Source: Brasenia schreberi (Eukaryota > Streptophyta > Magnoliopsida > Nymphaeales > Cabombaceae). From it: a stretch of 64,000 nt of DNA. The stretch's first letter is position 1. Every line of letters begins with the position of its first letter. Positions 24,238-34,900 of this stretch are shown in pieces. Under the pieces are notes generated by a model. That model was not told the DNA's origin. It searched no databases and saw nothing but the letters and a program-made list of their open reading frames with translations. The stretch lies in the NCBI GenBank assembly GCA_036023115.1, contig JAYKKT010000061.1, positions 10,869,501 through 10,933,500 of the forward strand, given 5' to 3'. Both the position numbers and the translations under genes were made by a program.

Positions 24238-24350
24238 CCTTTTTTTTTGTTACAAAGGGAGGTCGAAGCCTTACACACATGCACGACTCGACTCGAACTT
24301 CCTACCGTTACAAGGGCGTCAAAGCACCCTGCCTGTTGTGCTAACGGTTT
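24238..24350 (-). mobile_element. tRNA-derived SINE, family 2
   Basis: Minus strand: GTTAGC(A)CAA-type A box near 24345, GAAGTTCGAGTCGAGTCG B-box region, GGCTTCGACCTCCCTTTGTAAC tail with A-run. Same family as 3112. Confidence 0.6.
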
Positions 24351-24881
24351 AAGTGTAGAACTTGTTTCTATTGAAGCAACTCAAAAAATAGGAGAGGCCT
24401 ACTTATGATTTCTCACTCTTCTCTCACAAGCATCCCTAATCTTTTATCACCACCACTTACCTCCGCCAGCAGCATTTTTCCATTTCAGCCAGCCACCACC
24501 GTCTATTGTTAACTATAGCCAATGTCCTCCGCTCTGCTGCCCACTACCACCACCATTCATACCAGTTCTTATACTAGTCACCGCCATCACTGCTACCCAT
24601 TATATCAGGAAAGAACGAGAACTAGTTTTCAACCTGGGGTCGCTCAAACAAGTTGAGGCCTAAAGCCAAAATTGGATACTACATGTGACTCAAAAATTTG
24701 GGCCTAAAAAATTATATTTTAAGAGCTAACAATTTTGAAGGCCTACCAAATTGATACCACAACGAGGGGCGGTCGCCTTAGTGGACTTTTAAGTTCTACA
24801 CAATTGATACAACAATGAGGGGGCTATTGTGGTTGCCTTAGTAGATTTAGCCATGAGACACCCCTGTTCCTTGATCATAAC

Positions 24882-25565
24882 CAGTGGCGGATCTACCAAC
24901 TCTTTTGGGGTGGGGCGGACTAGAGCCATATTTGATTGTCCGAAAAAAGAAAGTTTTGCCCATCATCACCATTAGCATTCACTCCCACATTCACCAGCTT
25001 CATGCTCCACGGCTGCCTCCGCCACCACCTTCATCTGCCTCTGTTGCCATTACAAGGTGCCACCACAAACTCTCGTTATACACCCTTAAATAGGTTCATG
25101 CAATCACTACTTTATCTTATTTCTAAACAAATAAACTCACCCACAATAATAGCTTATTTCTATTATTGCTTGTAGTTATAAAGTTACATAGCCAAACAGA
25201 CGAGATATACTTGTTTTTGCATGATTCTTCTTATTTAATTCTTCCAATTTAAAATGAACTTCCATTTGGTGTGCAGTAAAAAAATTTGTGTAAATATCAG
25301 AGCATAATTAAATACAAATTTAAAATTTTGAATAAATATACAATAAAAGTAAAATTCACGTTTTTCTTAGACATCTTCGTGAGTTGCAATATTTGATTGA
25401 ATTTCTTTATCACCTTGACATGATAATTACAATAATGGTATAGCCTGTAATTACATGTTGGATCATATTCCTATTATATACAGACCAAACTCTGGTAATT
25501 TAAAACCCGCCCCACGGGAACCTGAAGTCCGCTCCACCCGAAACAAATTTCTGGATCTGCCACTG
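24882..25565. mobile_element. Non-autonomous hAT-like element, CAGTGGCGGATC ends
   Basis: Left end CAGTGGCGGATCTACC and right end CTGGATCTGCCACTG are inverted repeats. Subterminal GGGGTGGGGCGG and CCGCCCCACGGG pair as well. Such ends resemble plant hAT (Tip100-type) termini. No transposase is encoded. A clean 8 bp TSD is not visible (ATCATAAC versus TGCTAGAT). Confidence 0.6.
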
Positions 25566-25999
25566 TGCTAGATCATGATCTCCCACATTACCTGATTCAA
25601 CATCATGAGGGCACCTGGCTCAGTGCGGACCATCTAGCCAGCGGAGTGATGTTCCTTTACTTATAGTCGAGTTGAGAAGAAACTGATGTTTACTATGTCA
25701 CATAGACACGACACTTTGATTATGTCGAATAAGATACGAGCATACACGTAAACATGGTACAAACATGCATTAATAATTATCATAATCTACATATAATTAA
25801 TCAAGAAAGTGTTTCTAATGCAAAACATTCGAAAAAGCCACCGCGATAAGATTTTACATCCCGAAAAATCACAATTTTATGTCCTTAATCTACATTATCC
25901 ATTATAAAATGAGCAAACAATATAGATAATTTTTTAACATTTTTAATGACCATCTTCAAAGCTTCTAAGCATTAACTAACACTCAAATGCAAGATTATT

Positions 26000-26125
26000 T
26001 TACCAGCATTCAGAACTCCAGATCGACATGCCAATCATCGAGAGAAGCTCATCTTTTACTTTGCGTGGAAGATCCACTATGAAGATAACAACAAAGCAAA
26101 TTTCGCACATGAAACATGGAAGTCT
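26000..26125 (-). pseudogene. Possible degenerate receiver exon 2 of the type-B regulator
   Basis: On the minus strand an open stretch reads VVIFIVDLPRKVKDELLSM and then IGMSIWSSECW, followed by a GT. It resembles the middle receiver exon of the family (V-I-S-D-V-x-M-P-x-M-D-G-F-K-L-L-E-x-I-G-L), but the phospho-acceptor Asp position holds Ile. It lies between exon 1 and the GARP exons, as expected. The match is weak. Confidence 0.3.
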
Positions 26126-26205
26126 CTACTAACATCATTATACTGGAAGAAAGTCAGAAAAGAATAGCTTGTTTTAATGGAAATGAGAGTGTTGTAATAC
26201 ATACG

Positions 26206-26213
26206 CGCGCGCG

Positions 26214-26262
<49 letters not shown>
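26206..26262. repeat. (CG)n(CA)n(TA)n compound microsatellite
   Basis: GCGCGCGCGCACACAC joined to TA repeats. Confidence 0.9.
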
Positions 26263-26345
26263 CAACAACAACTAAGCCTTTTCCCATACTAGAGTGGGTC
26301 GGCTACATGGATTCTTTGTTTCCATAGATCCCTTTCTGTGCCATG
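26263..26345 (-). mobile_element. RTE LINE 3' end
   Basis: + strand AACAACAACAACTAAGCCTTTTCCCATACTAGAGTGGGTCGGC is the reverse complement of the 3' end of the 53132-54020 copy. It is cut off at a TA array after GTTAGCAGTTGACTCA. Confidence 0.75.
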
Positions 26346-26356
26346 TTAGCAGTTGA

Positions 26357-26357
<1 letters not shown>

Positions 26358-26449
<92 letters not shown>

Positions 26450-26573
26450 GTATATATATATGTATGTATATATATGTATATATATATATATATATGTATG
26501 TATATATATATATATATGCATGTATGTATGTATAGTTTCCATAGATCCCTTTCTGTGCCATGTTAGCAGTTGA

Positions 26574-26623
<50 letters not shown>

Positions 26624-26706
26624 CATACATATATATACATACATACATATATATATATACATACATATATATATATATATAGATACATATATATATACAT
26701 ACATAT
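26358..26706. repeat. Complex TA/TATG array containing a copied LINE segment
   Basis: Two TA/TATG arrays separated by 26534-26577, a second copy of the 41 bp just before the first array (TTTCCATAGATCCCTTTCTG...GTTGACTCA at 26320-26360). Confidence 0.85.
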
Positions 26707-26764
26707 ATATACATATACATATAAAGCAAAAGAAATAGCTCTCACCATCATATTTACAATACTG

Positions 26765-26797
<33 letters not shown>

Positions 26798-26841
26798 AAG
26801 CAAAAGAAATAGCTCTCACCATCATATTTACAATACTGAAA
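26706..26841. repeat. Tandem duplication of the RR exon-1 donor region
   Basis: About 60 bp (CATATACATATAAAGCAAAAG ... TTTACAATACTGAAA) occurs twice, at 26707-26766 and 26784-26841. It covers the last 21 bases of exon 1 and the GT donor, so two donors exist 75 bp apart. Confidence 0.85.
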
Positions 26842-26916
26842 GAGTTTCTCTAGCACTTTCAACGAGGTTCGGTCATCATCAACTAGCAAAACTCTAATAT
26901 TTTCGTACTCCTCCAT

Positions 26917-27383
26917 TGTAGTTTGCTCTACAATATTCTGTAGAAAGACGAACTGTTGGAAACTCAGCACCCAGTTGCTCCTGACCTGACTCTCTTCTTG
27001 ATGATCTATCGGTTGACTGGGGACGACCCTTTTTATATGCTAAGGCCAAAGTAAAGCAAGTCATTCTAAAAGACCACCTAAGGAATCAGCTAATGGTGAA
27101 AGGCTGCTTATGTTTGTAGCGACCTGTTCTTTTAAAGTTTATTTCTTATAGATATAGATATGTAAAGTTGGAAATAACATGTTCATACTTTTTAATTCAT
27201 AAAAGTTAACTTCTCTGGTTTGGTTTTGAGCTGCTCGTCAGCTCCAGTAATGAGGGCACTTTAATCACCGTTCTTTTGGTTAATAATTAGATTGCTGATG
27301 GTATGCCTACTTTGCAGGTTATATTTATACATGTCTCTCTAATTAATGTTTTTGGCATTAACAGAAGAGAAAACGATCGATCG
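26917..27383. other. 5' flank of the type-B regulator pseudogene
   Basis: Presumed promoter and 5' UTR on the minus strand. I see no distinctive box. Confidence 0.35.
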
Positions 27384-27490
27384 CGAGAGCAATAGCTCAC
27401 TTGGCTTTGGGGTCAGCTCAGAACTTGAAGGTCATAGAGCTTGATACCCTAGGTAGTGCATCTCGGTCCAGCCTCTACATTGATTAAGAC
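27384..27490 (+). mobile_element. tRNA-derived SINE, family 1
   Basis: A box ATAGCTCACTTGG, B-box-like GGTCATAGAGCTTGATACCC, then GGTCCAGCCTCTAC. Confidence 0.55.
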
Positions 27491-28196
27491 ATTCTTAAGA
27501 TCGAATGAGTAGGTGTAGAAATCGTATATCGATTGAACACCTTAAAGGAGATGAAGAACGTTTCGAAAGCATTGGAAGGAAACGATAAAACATGACCTTG
27601 CATTTTTTTGGAGCTAAATGTTAATAATATACGAAATAGAGGATGATGCCAAGTAAGAAAGCTAAAGATAAGCCAGAGATTGTTCTTCAGAGCTATCCTA
27701 TTTTACTAATTTTGATGCATTTGATTAATTTTGTGAATGGATGTCATCTATAAGAAAAGAAAGCTCAAGATTTTTTTTGAGATATACTTCGGAATATGCT
27801 GGCAGCTAAACGAAATATATGGAAAGTTGAGCAGCCTTTTCTAAAATACATGAAATGGAAGGGGCTGCCCATGATATGCAGGTCAATAAGGAACTGAAAC
27901 AAGAAAGAAGGGATTACATGAATCCCCTTCACATCTTACAAAAGAACTTGACATCTACTGAAGATTAGTAATTAATGGCTCATAATTTTGAAGCCTTATA
28001 AGAAACGGGTTACCTTAATTGCATGGATACCCGAAACAAGCCCCAAGGGATCACGTATCAGGTACATCAATGCAAGGCGTTATAGGAAACCAGACTCGAA
28101 ACCCAGTTAGAGGAGGACCATTGATAAAGAAATCTTGTGTCGAATTCTCACGAGCTCATCTCATATATCAATGAAATATATAATATGTTTCTAAAT
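27491..28196. other. Intergenic, nothing recognised
   Basis: No supported ORF or element ends. Confidence 0.45.
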
Positions 28197-28308
28197 GCAC
28201 TCGGAGCATTAGCTCACCTCGTAGGGAACTCGACTCATAAGATGATGGTCGTGAGTTCAGTACCGGGGCATGCTTACTTGGCCTCAGCCTCCCCATTATA
28301 TGAAACAT
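28197..28308 (+). mobile_element. tRNA-derived SINE, family 1
   Basis: A box TTAGCTCACCTCG, B box GGTCGTGAGTTCAGTACC, then TTGGCCTCAGCCTCCCC. Confidence 0.65.
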
Positions 28309-28317
28309 GTATACATG

Positions 28318-28318
28318 T

Positions 28319-28375
<57 letters not shown>

Positions 28376-28392
28376 GAGAGAGAGAGAGAGTG
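28318..28392. repeat. (CA)n(TA)n(GA)n compound microsatellite
   Basis: Three dinucleotide tracts in series directly after a SINE tail. Confidence 0.95.
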
Positions 28393-28936
28393 GTATATTT
28401 TCAATTTCATTCGTCCTTAAATCTACTCAAATATTTTCACTGTTTGATTGGCATGAACAGTAAAAATTTGGATTTAAAAAGTAAATTATAATGTTTTACT
28501 TGCATTTAATACACTATGGTATAATTTACTTTTTTAATTCAGATCACCACACTTGATCGTGCCAGTGGAGATGGTTGAGGGGCTTTAAGCATGAATGGGA
28601 TTGTGCATATACCACTATATATATAACATTTTTATAAATGAAATTATGATCATGTTTTAATTTTTATTAAATTATAAACATTTAGTGATTATCTTATGTC
28701 AACTTATATGCACATCTATGAGGTGAGATTATTATACCAAATCTGCCTCTATTAGATTTATCTGGATCAGACCACGCTTTAATAAGTAGATACTCTTTCT
28801 ACATATTCACACAATATGTGTGTATCAACTCAGGCACCTGTATGTGCCTACGTATGGTATAGCACTGAACTGAATGCACCACGGCCCTGGCTTACATGGC
28901 ACAGAGGTGCAACTGTGCAATTGCTGGGGTGTTGAA

Positions 28937-29266
28937 AGTAGACATGATCGGTTTGAAGCAGCCCAGAGCGGCCTATTCGGGCCCAAACCATAGTTCAATT
29001 CGGATGCTTCGTTGCACCGAAACAGGAACCAGCAGCTCCAATCGGTTTCTTTTATAAAATTTCCTTCTTTTTAGATTATCTTATGAAAAGGCTCGTTTTG
29101 CTATGTTTTTTTTGCAAACTAAAAGCATAACTAGAACCAGCATTTGGGAACTGGAACCACGTGGAACCAGGTTTGTCACAGCTCATGGTTGCAAGCAAAT
29201 CGGAATGGGAGGTTTCAAACCGCGGGTCTCAGTTTACCGAGTTTACCCTGAAGCAACGATGTCTGG
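28937..29266. mobile_element. GGTTCC-family hAT-like element with near-perfect TSD (copy E)
   Basis: Starts TAGACATGATCGGTTTG and ends ACGATGTCTG. It is flanked by GTTGAAAG (28929-28936) and GTTAAAAG (29267-29274), matching 7 of 8. An 8 bp TSD plus short inverted ends is the hAT pattern. Interior rich in GGAACCAG motifs, no coding. Confidence 0.6.
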
Positions 29267-29377
29267 TTAAAAGCACACAAGTTTGATCCTCTTAGTGTGG
29301 CATGTTGTAGCTTTACCAGGTTTGGTGTATACCACAAAACAGTTGTATTTCAGCTAAAGGTTCGCCCAAAGATGGGT

Positions 29378-29655
29378 TTTTTTTGTTACAAGAGCAGTGA
29401 CGGGATCTAGAAAATAGTGTTGGAGGGGGTACAAATATATTTCATCGTCTTAGGGGGGCGAAGCATGAATCTCAACCATACATTCACGGTAAAACATAGA
29501 TTTTACAGGTAAAATTTCAAAATTTCAGGAGGGGCGACCGCCCCCCACCACCCCTCATATAGGTCCACCATTGGCTGGGAGTCGAACTCCCCACCAGCAG
29601 CAACGGCGCTAGAGTGCCGTGCCGTTGAGCTAATATTCTCGATGCACCCAGGGAC
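29378..29655 (-). mobile_element. Family-2 SINE interrupted by a hAT-like MITE
   Basis: Minus-strand SINE: A box TTAGCTCAACGGC and B box GTGGGGAGTTCGACTCCC at the right, TTGTAACAAAAAAA tail at the left. The middle is displaced by the insertion at 29395-29573. Confidence 0.6.
29395..29573. mobile_element. 179 bp MITE, CAGTGRCGGATC type, nested in a SINE
   Basis: Left end CAGTGACGGGATCTAG, right end GGTCCACCATTG, with internal GGAGGGGG and CGCCCCCCACCACCCC. Same terminus family as 24882-25565. Confidence 0.5.
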
Positions 29656-29740
29656 TAGTCTCTAGTATTGTAATGTCTTGTGTTGCACTGGGTGCAAGTT
29701 CTGATAGGATACTGCACCTTATCGCAAATGGGGTATGTAT

Positions 29741-29862
29741 CAGCACTAAGAGCAAAGCTCACTTGGCAAGGAGACTTGACTAACAACTTGCAGGTTTTGA
29801 GTTCTATAGCCGGGGTGTGGATATGTGACTTCCTCCTTTCCATTGTTACCAAAAAAAAAAGG
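29741..29862 (+). mobile_element. tRNA-derived SINE, family 1
   Basis: A box AAAGCTCACTTGG, B box GGTTTTGAGTTCTATAGCC, tail CCATTGTTACCAAAAAAAAAAGG. Confidence 0.6.
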
Positions 29863-30238
29863 AAGGGGGGGTATGGTAAGACTGAAGGGTGCATTGTGCC
29901 TCTACTGGATTGAATGTTGGAAAATTTTTAATATGTATATCTTTTAAAGTTAAATATGATACATTATGATGCATATAATCATGCATTATATTGCACATTT
30001 ACGTCACGGGTTCCTCATGGATATTTACAACATTTATCTCTTATCAGATTTACCTGCGTATTTTCCTTGGAGACGTGATCCAATTCAAAGTTTCCAAAGT
30101 TCCCTCCTCACCTCACCTTATCAGCCTTGTGACACAAGCCCCACCTTACTCATCCTGTTTTGCTTTGAAGAACCCCTCAAGACAAGCTTTTGAGAATGCT
30201 CATGTTAGATCCAAATCTAATTTTGTTGCCATGCACTT

Positions 30239-30925
30239 GGGTGAGTTATGTGTTAGTGGATGAGGCTAAAACAAAAGGTTAAAAGAAAATTAAAATTACA
30301 GTGAGAAACATTAGAAAATAAAAGGTTCTAATCATTTGGGATTTTTTTTGGCACATAAATTAAATTGACACACATTGCATTCCTTATAAGAAAAGTTTTA
30401 AATACTTAAGATCAATTTTTTATAACTGAAAAAATTGATGGGATATTACACATAGAATCCATGTAGGGTGGTTGAAAGATAAATATTATAGAGTGACAAT
30501 TGGATCCACTATATTATATGGTTTGAATATTGGGCAGTTAATAGTTAACGCATACCAATATGGTCATTATAGAAATAAAGATGCTCGGATGGATCTGTGG
30601 TCATACAACAAAGGATCATATATGTATTGAGGTTATCAAGAATAAATTGGGACCGATACCAATACATGATAAAATGAGGAAAAATCATTTAAAGCAGTTT
30701 AGAAATAAGATGACCAAATGAAACTTTGATAAGGTGTTAAAAACTAAAGGATGAAAATGTTGAAAAAAGAAGAGAGACTACAAAAGTATTAGAAGAAAAG
30801 AATAAAGAATGATTCAGCTTATGTTGAATTAACCATGTGTATGACACAAGATCGAGCTTTATGAAAACAAAGAATTATGTAACTAAACCCATTTAGTATG
30901 AGAAGAGACTTAGTTGTTGTTGTCG
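30239..30925 (+). mobile_element. RTE LINE, 5'-truncated, TSD ATGCACTT
   Basis: Collinear with the 53132-54020 copy from the TGTTAGTGGATGAG motif to the tail AAGAGACTTAGTTGTTGTTGT. ATGCACTT occurs immediately before (30231-30238) and after (30926-30933). Many stops. Confidence 0.8.
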
Positions 30926-30933
30926 ATGCACTT

Positions 30934-31170
30934 CAGCGAACTATCTAAGTTAAGGGCGGAGAAGTCCTTTTGACTGGTTTCCATTTGTATAATCTTTAAA
31001 TCATTTTTCGTCATTCATATTTGGTAGGTTGAGAAATTTGTGAACCGTCCAGATTTTATGTGTTCTCATGCTTGCACCCACTCGAGAAAGCATAAGAGGA
31101 TAGCTAAACCTTCACCAAGGGATAATTTTCTATTAGTGACATGAGTCACCAGGTAGCCTCTTAAGTACTC
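30934..31170. other. Short spacer before the SINE and RAMP4 gene
   Basis: Nothing recognised. Confidence 0.4.
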
Positions 31171-31174
31171 ATGT

Positions 31175-31303
31175 ACACCAAGAGCGTTAACTCAATGGTA
31201 GGACGCTCTGGCACCGTTGTTGTTGGTGGGGAGTTTGATTCTCAAGGGGTGCATGTGTGGGTGTGTCTTAGGCTTCGGCCTCCTTTTGTAACAACAAAAC
31301 AAA
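31175..31303 (+). mobile_element. tRNA-derived SINE, family 2, with probable TSD
   Basis: A box GTTAACTCAATGG, B box GTGGGGAGTTTGATTCTC, then TTAGGCTTCGGCCTCCTTTTGTAAC and an A-rich tail. AAGTACTCATGTA before and AAAGTACTTGTA after suggest a TSD with a small indel. Confidence 0.7.
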
Positions 31304-31983
31304 GTACTTGTATTGCACTCATTTACCAACTTAGCCGAACATGAGGTTGCTAGGTGGATTTTAAATAACTTATAATTTGACAAAATATATTGGAAAATAT
31401 TGATCTCCCCCAATTTCTTTTATAAAGAAAATCTCTCTTGCCACATTCACGACATGTATTCTAACAAAACATTGCACCTTTACATATAAACGCTATACTT
31501 TACAAAATTGTATGAAACCAAAGGAGCTCAGCCATAGCTCGGAACCATGCCGAGCAGCTCATATCTTTTACCAGCCCATATTGATCAGGAAGGATATCAA
31601 TTCATCCCAAATTTCTGATATCCAGTTGAATCAGATTTGGTGTCCAAAATTGTAGGCAAACATGATTCAGAATGCAATATGGTTTCTAATATATAATTCA
31701 TTATTTGTATACTGTTTCTGCATATAGAAAAGTATCAAACTTGATGTATGCAATATCCAAAGAAAATCTAATATTTGAATCTAAACATAGTGTATGTTTA
31801 TAATTCTATTTAGGATTTTACGTCCGTATCTGAATCCGAACTACATCGCTCTGTCCCAGGATTCCCGGCACGCAGATTTTGCACGTAAACGAGCCCCCTC
31901 TCTCTCTCATCCTGATTCTTCCCTCTGCCGGATTCCCCGTGGGAAATTCAACTCGTCTCCGCGTTTCCGAGGAGGGTAGAGAA

Positions 31984-34900
31984 ATGGTAATCCTCTTTTA
32001 TTTTGTCATTCATAATCCCTTTCTTCCCTTAAGCTCTGTATTTGCAGTTGCATCGTAATTCATTTCTGTAGCTTGTTTTGCGTCATGGCCAAAGATGAAC
32101 TTTACATTTTGGAACGTGGGTTTTGTTCTTCGGAAATATCTATTTTCCTTTTCTGATTCGTTAAACAACTTTGGGATGCTCTCGTATTTTCTTGAGTTCT
32201 ATAGTCGAATTTAGGGTTTGATTTGAGGGTTTTCTTTTATTTCCTTGTGAAGGATGGAGATGATTAGGGTATTGTGCATTCAAGATATAGGAAAACAGCA
32301 TTTTCCGGGATATTCTGGTTCTTTCTTTGTCTTTGTGCATAATTAGATAATTTGAAGAACTTTCGGATTGTTTCCATGCATCGGCTTGTTCATAACATCT
32401 AAACTCAGATTCAGTTTTCAATGGGGATGCATCAGTACAACTGTTTGTGGATTCGTTTGATAGACGGGTAAATAACCAGTTTCTTCAATGGAACTTGGAA
32501 ACTCCTCTTGTGGGTGCACGGAACATCATGTGCCCCATCACTGGACACCCATATATAGGTCATACTTCTGTCTGGCTCAAGATTGTCTATTTTAAATATT
32601 TTGGAGTGCCACCAATTATTACTTTATTCGTGAATTAACTTATGAAACAAGATTTTCTTTTAATTTTATGAAAGATTACCATTTAATTATTAGCAAACAT
32701 ATAAATTATACATGTATATGGATGTACGGGCACATGATTTTCGAAAATGTCATTCTCCTGCACCCCACCCAAACCAAATGTAGGTCCAAAACTTGAATTA
32801 ATTGTTGGATAGATAAGGTTTCGTGGAGTCCTGTTGGGAAAAGAATTACTTGGTTTGAATCTAGTGTGACAATGAAATGAGAAAACCTCTCTTGTGGGGT
32901 GACCGTGACCAATGTGTGCAGTGCCTGTCTCCTGCACCAACACCCACACCAAATGTAGGTCCAACACTTCAATTAATTGTTATGGAAATAAGGTTCCACG
33001 GAGTCTTAATGGAAAAGAATTACTTGGTTGAATCTAGTCTGCCAATGAAATAGGAAAACCTCTCTCGTGTTATGACCTTGACCAATATGTGATGTGCACA
33101 CTGCACAATACTTGAAACAAGGTTAGAGAATTCAGGTTCTGTGGAACATATGTTGGACACTGCTACCTTTTCCCAGCACAAGGTCAGTGACCTACCTATT
33201 CATGGGTGAGCTGAGGCAGCTAATCTAAGGAAAAAAATATCTATTAAATCTGTCCAAGTATTCCGAAAAAAATACATGTCTACTCACCTGAATTTTGGAA
33301 ACCAACTTCACCTCGCCATAGAAAATCTAGGTCCTTCACTGCATAAGGTGATATGGGTGCAGCAATTTTCTAGAACATGGCTATCAGTGTACTAGAGGTG
33401 CATATATGTTTGTAAAAGTTTTCAGGCATATAATTTTGTATCTTCGAAGCAAACTACAAAAAGTTTAAATTTTGAAATTACAATGATAAGTTCGATAGAA
33501 ACAGCAAGAAAAACATTAATGAAGAGCTGCAGAAGATTTTTTAATAATTTTAAAAGAGTTTCCCAGCTAATGTTGAGATAAATCTGGTTTTTTTGGGCCA
33601 TTGGAACAGTACCTTCCAGCTTAATTCAGATTTCCTTATAAAAAATCAGTCCAAGGTACTTTATGCTAAAGAATTAACTCAATGACACACGGAATCTGCT
33701 ACTTATCTTATGGGAAGGCTAAGATAAGATCTTCATTCACTGACTCTAGGTGCACAAACTCAAGAAAAGAGAACAGTAAAATGGGAAGGCTAACTATTAT
33801 TAATAAAACCAATACAAATAATGCCCAACTCAATGGGGTTGCACACTTATATAGAATTTAGGTGAGAACCTAGCAAGCCAACAGGACAATGAAGTGCCTC
33901 TTAAAACAAGTCAATAATGTAAGGTGTCTTCTGAAAGAGTTGACAGATTTAAAGTGGTCTCCCAGAACAAACGAGTGGTGTATGGAGGTTCCTCCCAAAA
34001 AGAGCCAATTGGTGAAAAGGCTCCCTGGAGTTATACATCAGGAAGTTGCCAACTTATCATGCGTTAAATGCAAGTATGTGGATCCATGAATTGGGTCTAG
34101 CCTACATGTGATTTGTTTGGATCCAAACTTGGACACCCCTTTGTCAACTGCACCCTATGATACTGGTGCATAGGGTGTGGCATGTGCAAGCTGTTAACAA
34201 TGTAAAGTCGTCTTGGTCTCTCAGGGGTCTGTTAGAAGTGGTAAGAATCATTGTCTAGGAATTGCACGACTAAAGTGTTTGCAGGCCCTCATGATTGTTC
34301 CATGTGGGATTAGTGCAAGTTAAATTAGGTTAAAACTTGGTTGCACACACACACACACATAGATATATGTGTGTGTGTGTGTGTATATCTAAATGCCTAT
34401 ATGTATGTATGTTCAGGCAATTGATCCCAAAAGGCCCTCCTAGTGGAGACCGACATGCAACAGTTGTTTCATGTGGTTACAGTTTAGGACTTTTTGTATC
34501 ACTATGTTTTAAAAACTATTAAAATCCTAGATATACATCTGGTCAAGATTACATTTTTGTTGCTAGCTTTTCAAAGGGAACAAAACTCTTATGTTCCATA
34601 TTTGTTCATTGTGGGTTGTTTATCTTTTCCCATCACCCTAGCAACACACACCCACATGTGTGTCCTTGCAACCGCGATTGTTTTTGCCCCTGCAACCATA
34701 ACCCTACCCACTTACATAGGCTTGAAGTCCATGCTGACATATATTTCTCATTCTATCTGTGAAAATATGTTGGTTCGCCGTGTCTTTAATGGCCTTTGAC
34801 ATTGGTGATGATGGAATAAATGAGAAAATTGATTTGATTTTGTGCATGCATACGTTTATCTCTAGAAACAATTACACGTGGATGTCTATGAGCCTAAGTT

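Larger units (their letters stand above)
20934..26916 (-). pseudogene. Type-B response regulator (receiver + GARP), frameshifted
   Basis: Type-B regulators are nuclear cytokinin-signalling transcription factors. Exon 1 (26916-26820) starts [20 protein letters not shown], the receiver start with its acidic residues. A later exon (23221-22745) gives the receiver end (VRRAVLSGARDFLIKPARLE), an acidic Asp-rich linker and the GARP start IWTRELHTKFLDAIDQIS. A 77 bp exon (22626-22550) gives VPRLILKVMNVPGLTLHNIA and SHLQ. The last exon (21724-20934) begins KYRL and ends DWIYKYPFM, with all splice sites GT/AG. Frame breaks occur near 23125, in the linker near 22900 (the two compensate), just after KYRLH near 21710, and near 21250. 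So it is called a pseudogene, unless these are assembly errors. Exon 2 is doubtful (see 26000-26125). Confidence 0.8.

Noticed and set aside
24874..25573. TSD for the 684 bp hAT-like element (GATCATA / GATCATG nearby)
   Set aside because: The similar words are not adjacent to both ends, so probably chance.
33889..34089. 66-codon ORF in RAMP4 intron 1
   Set aside because: No family resemblance; sits in repeat-like intronic sequence.
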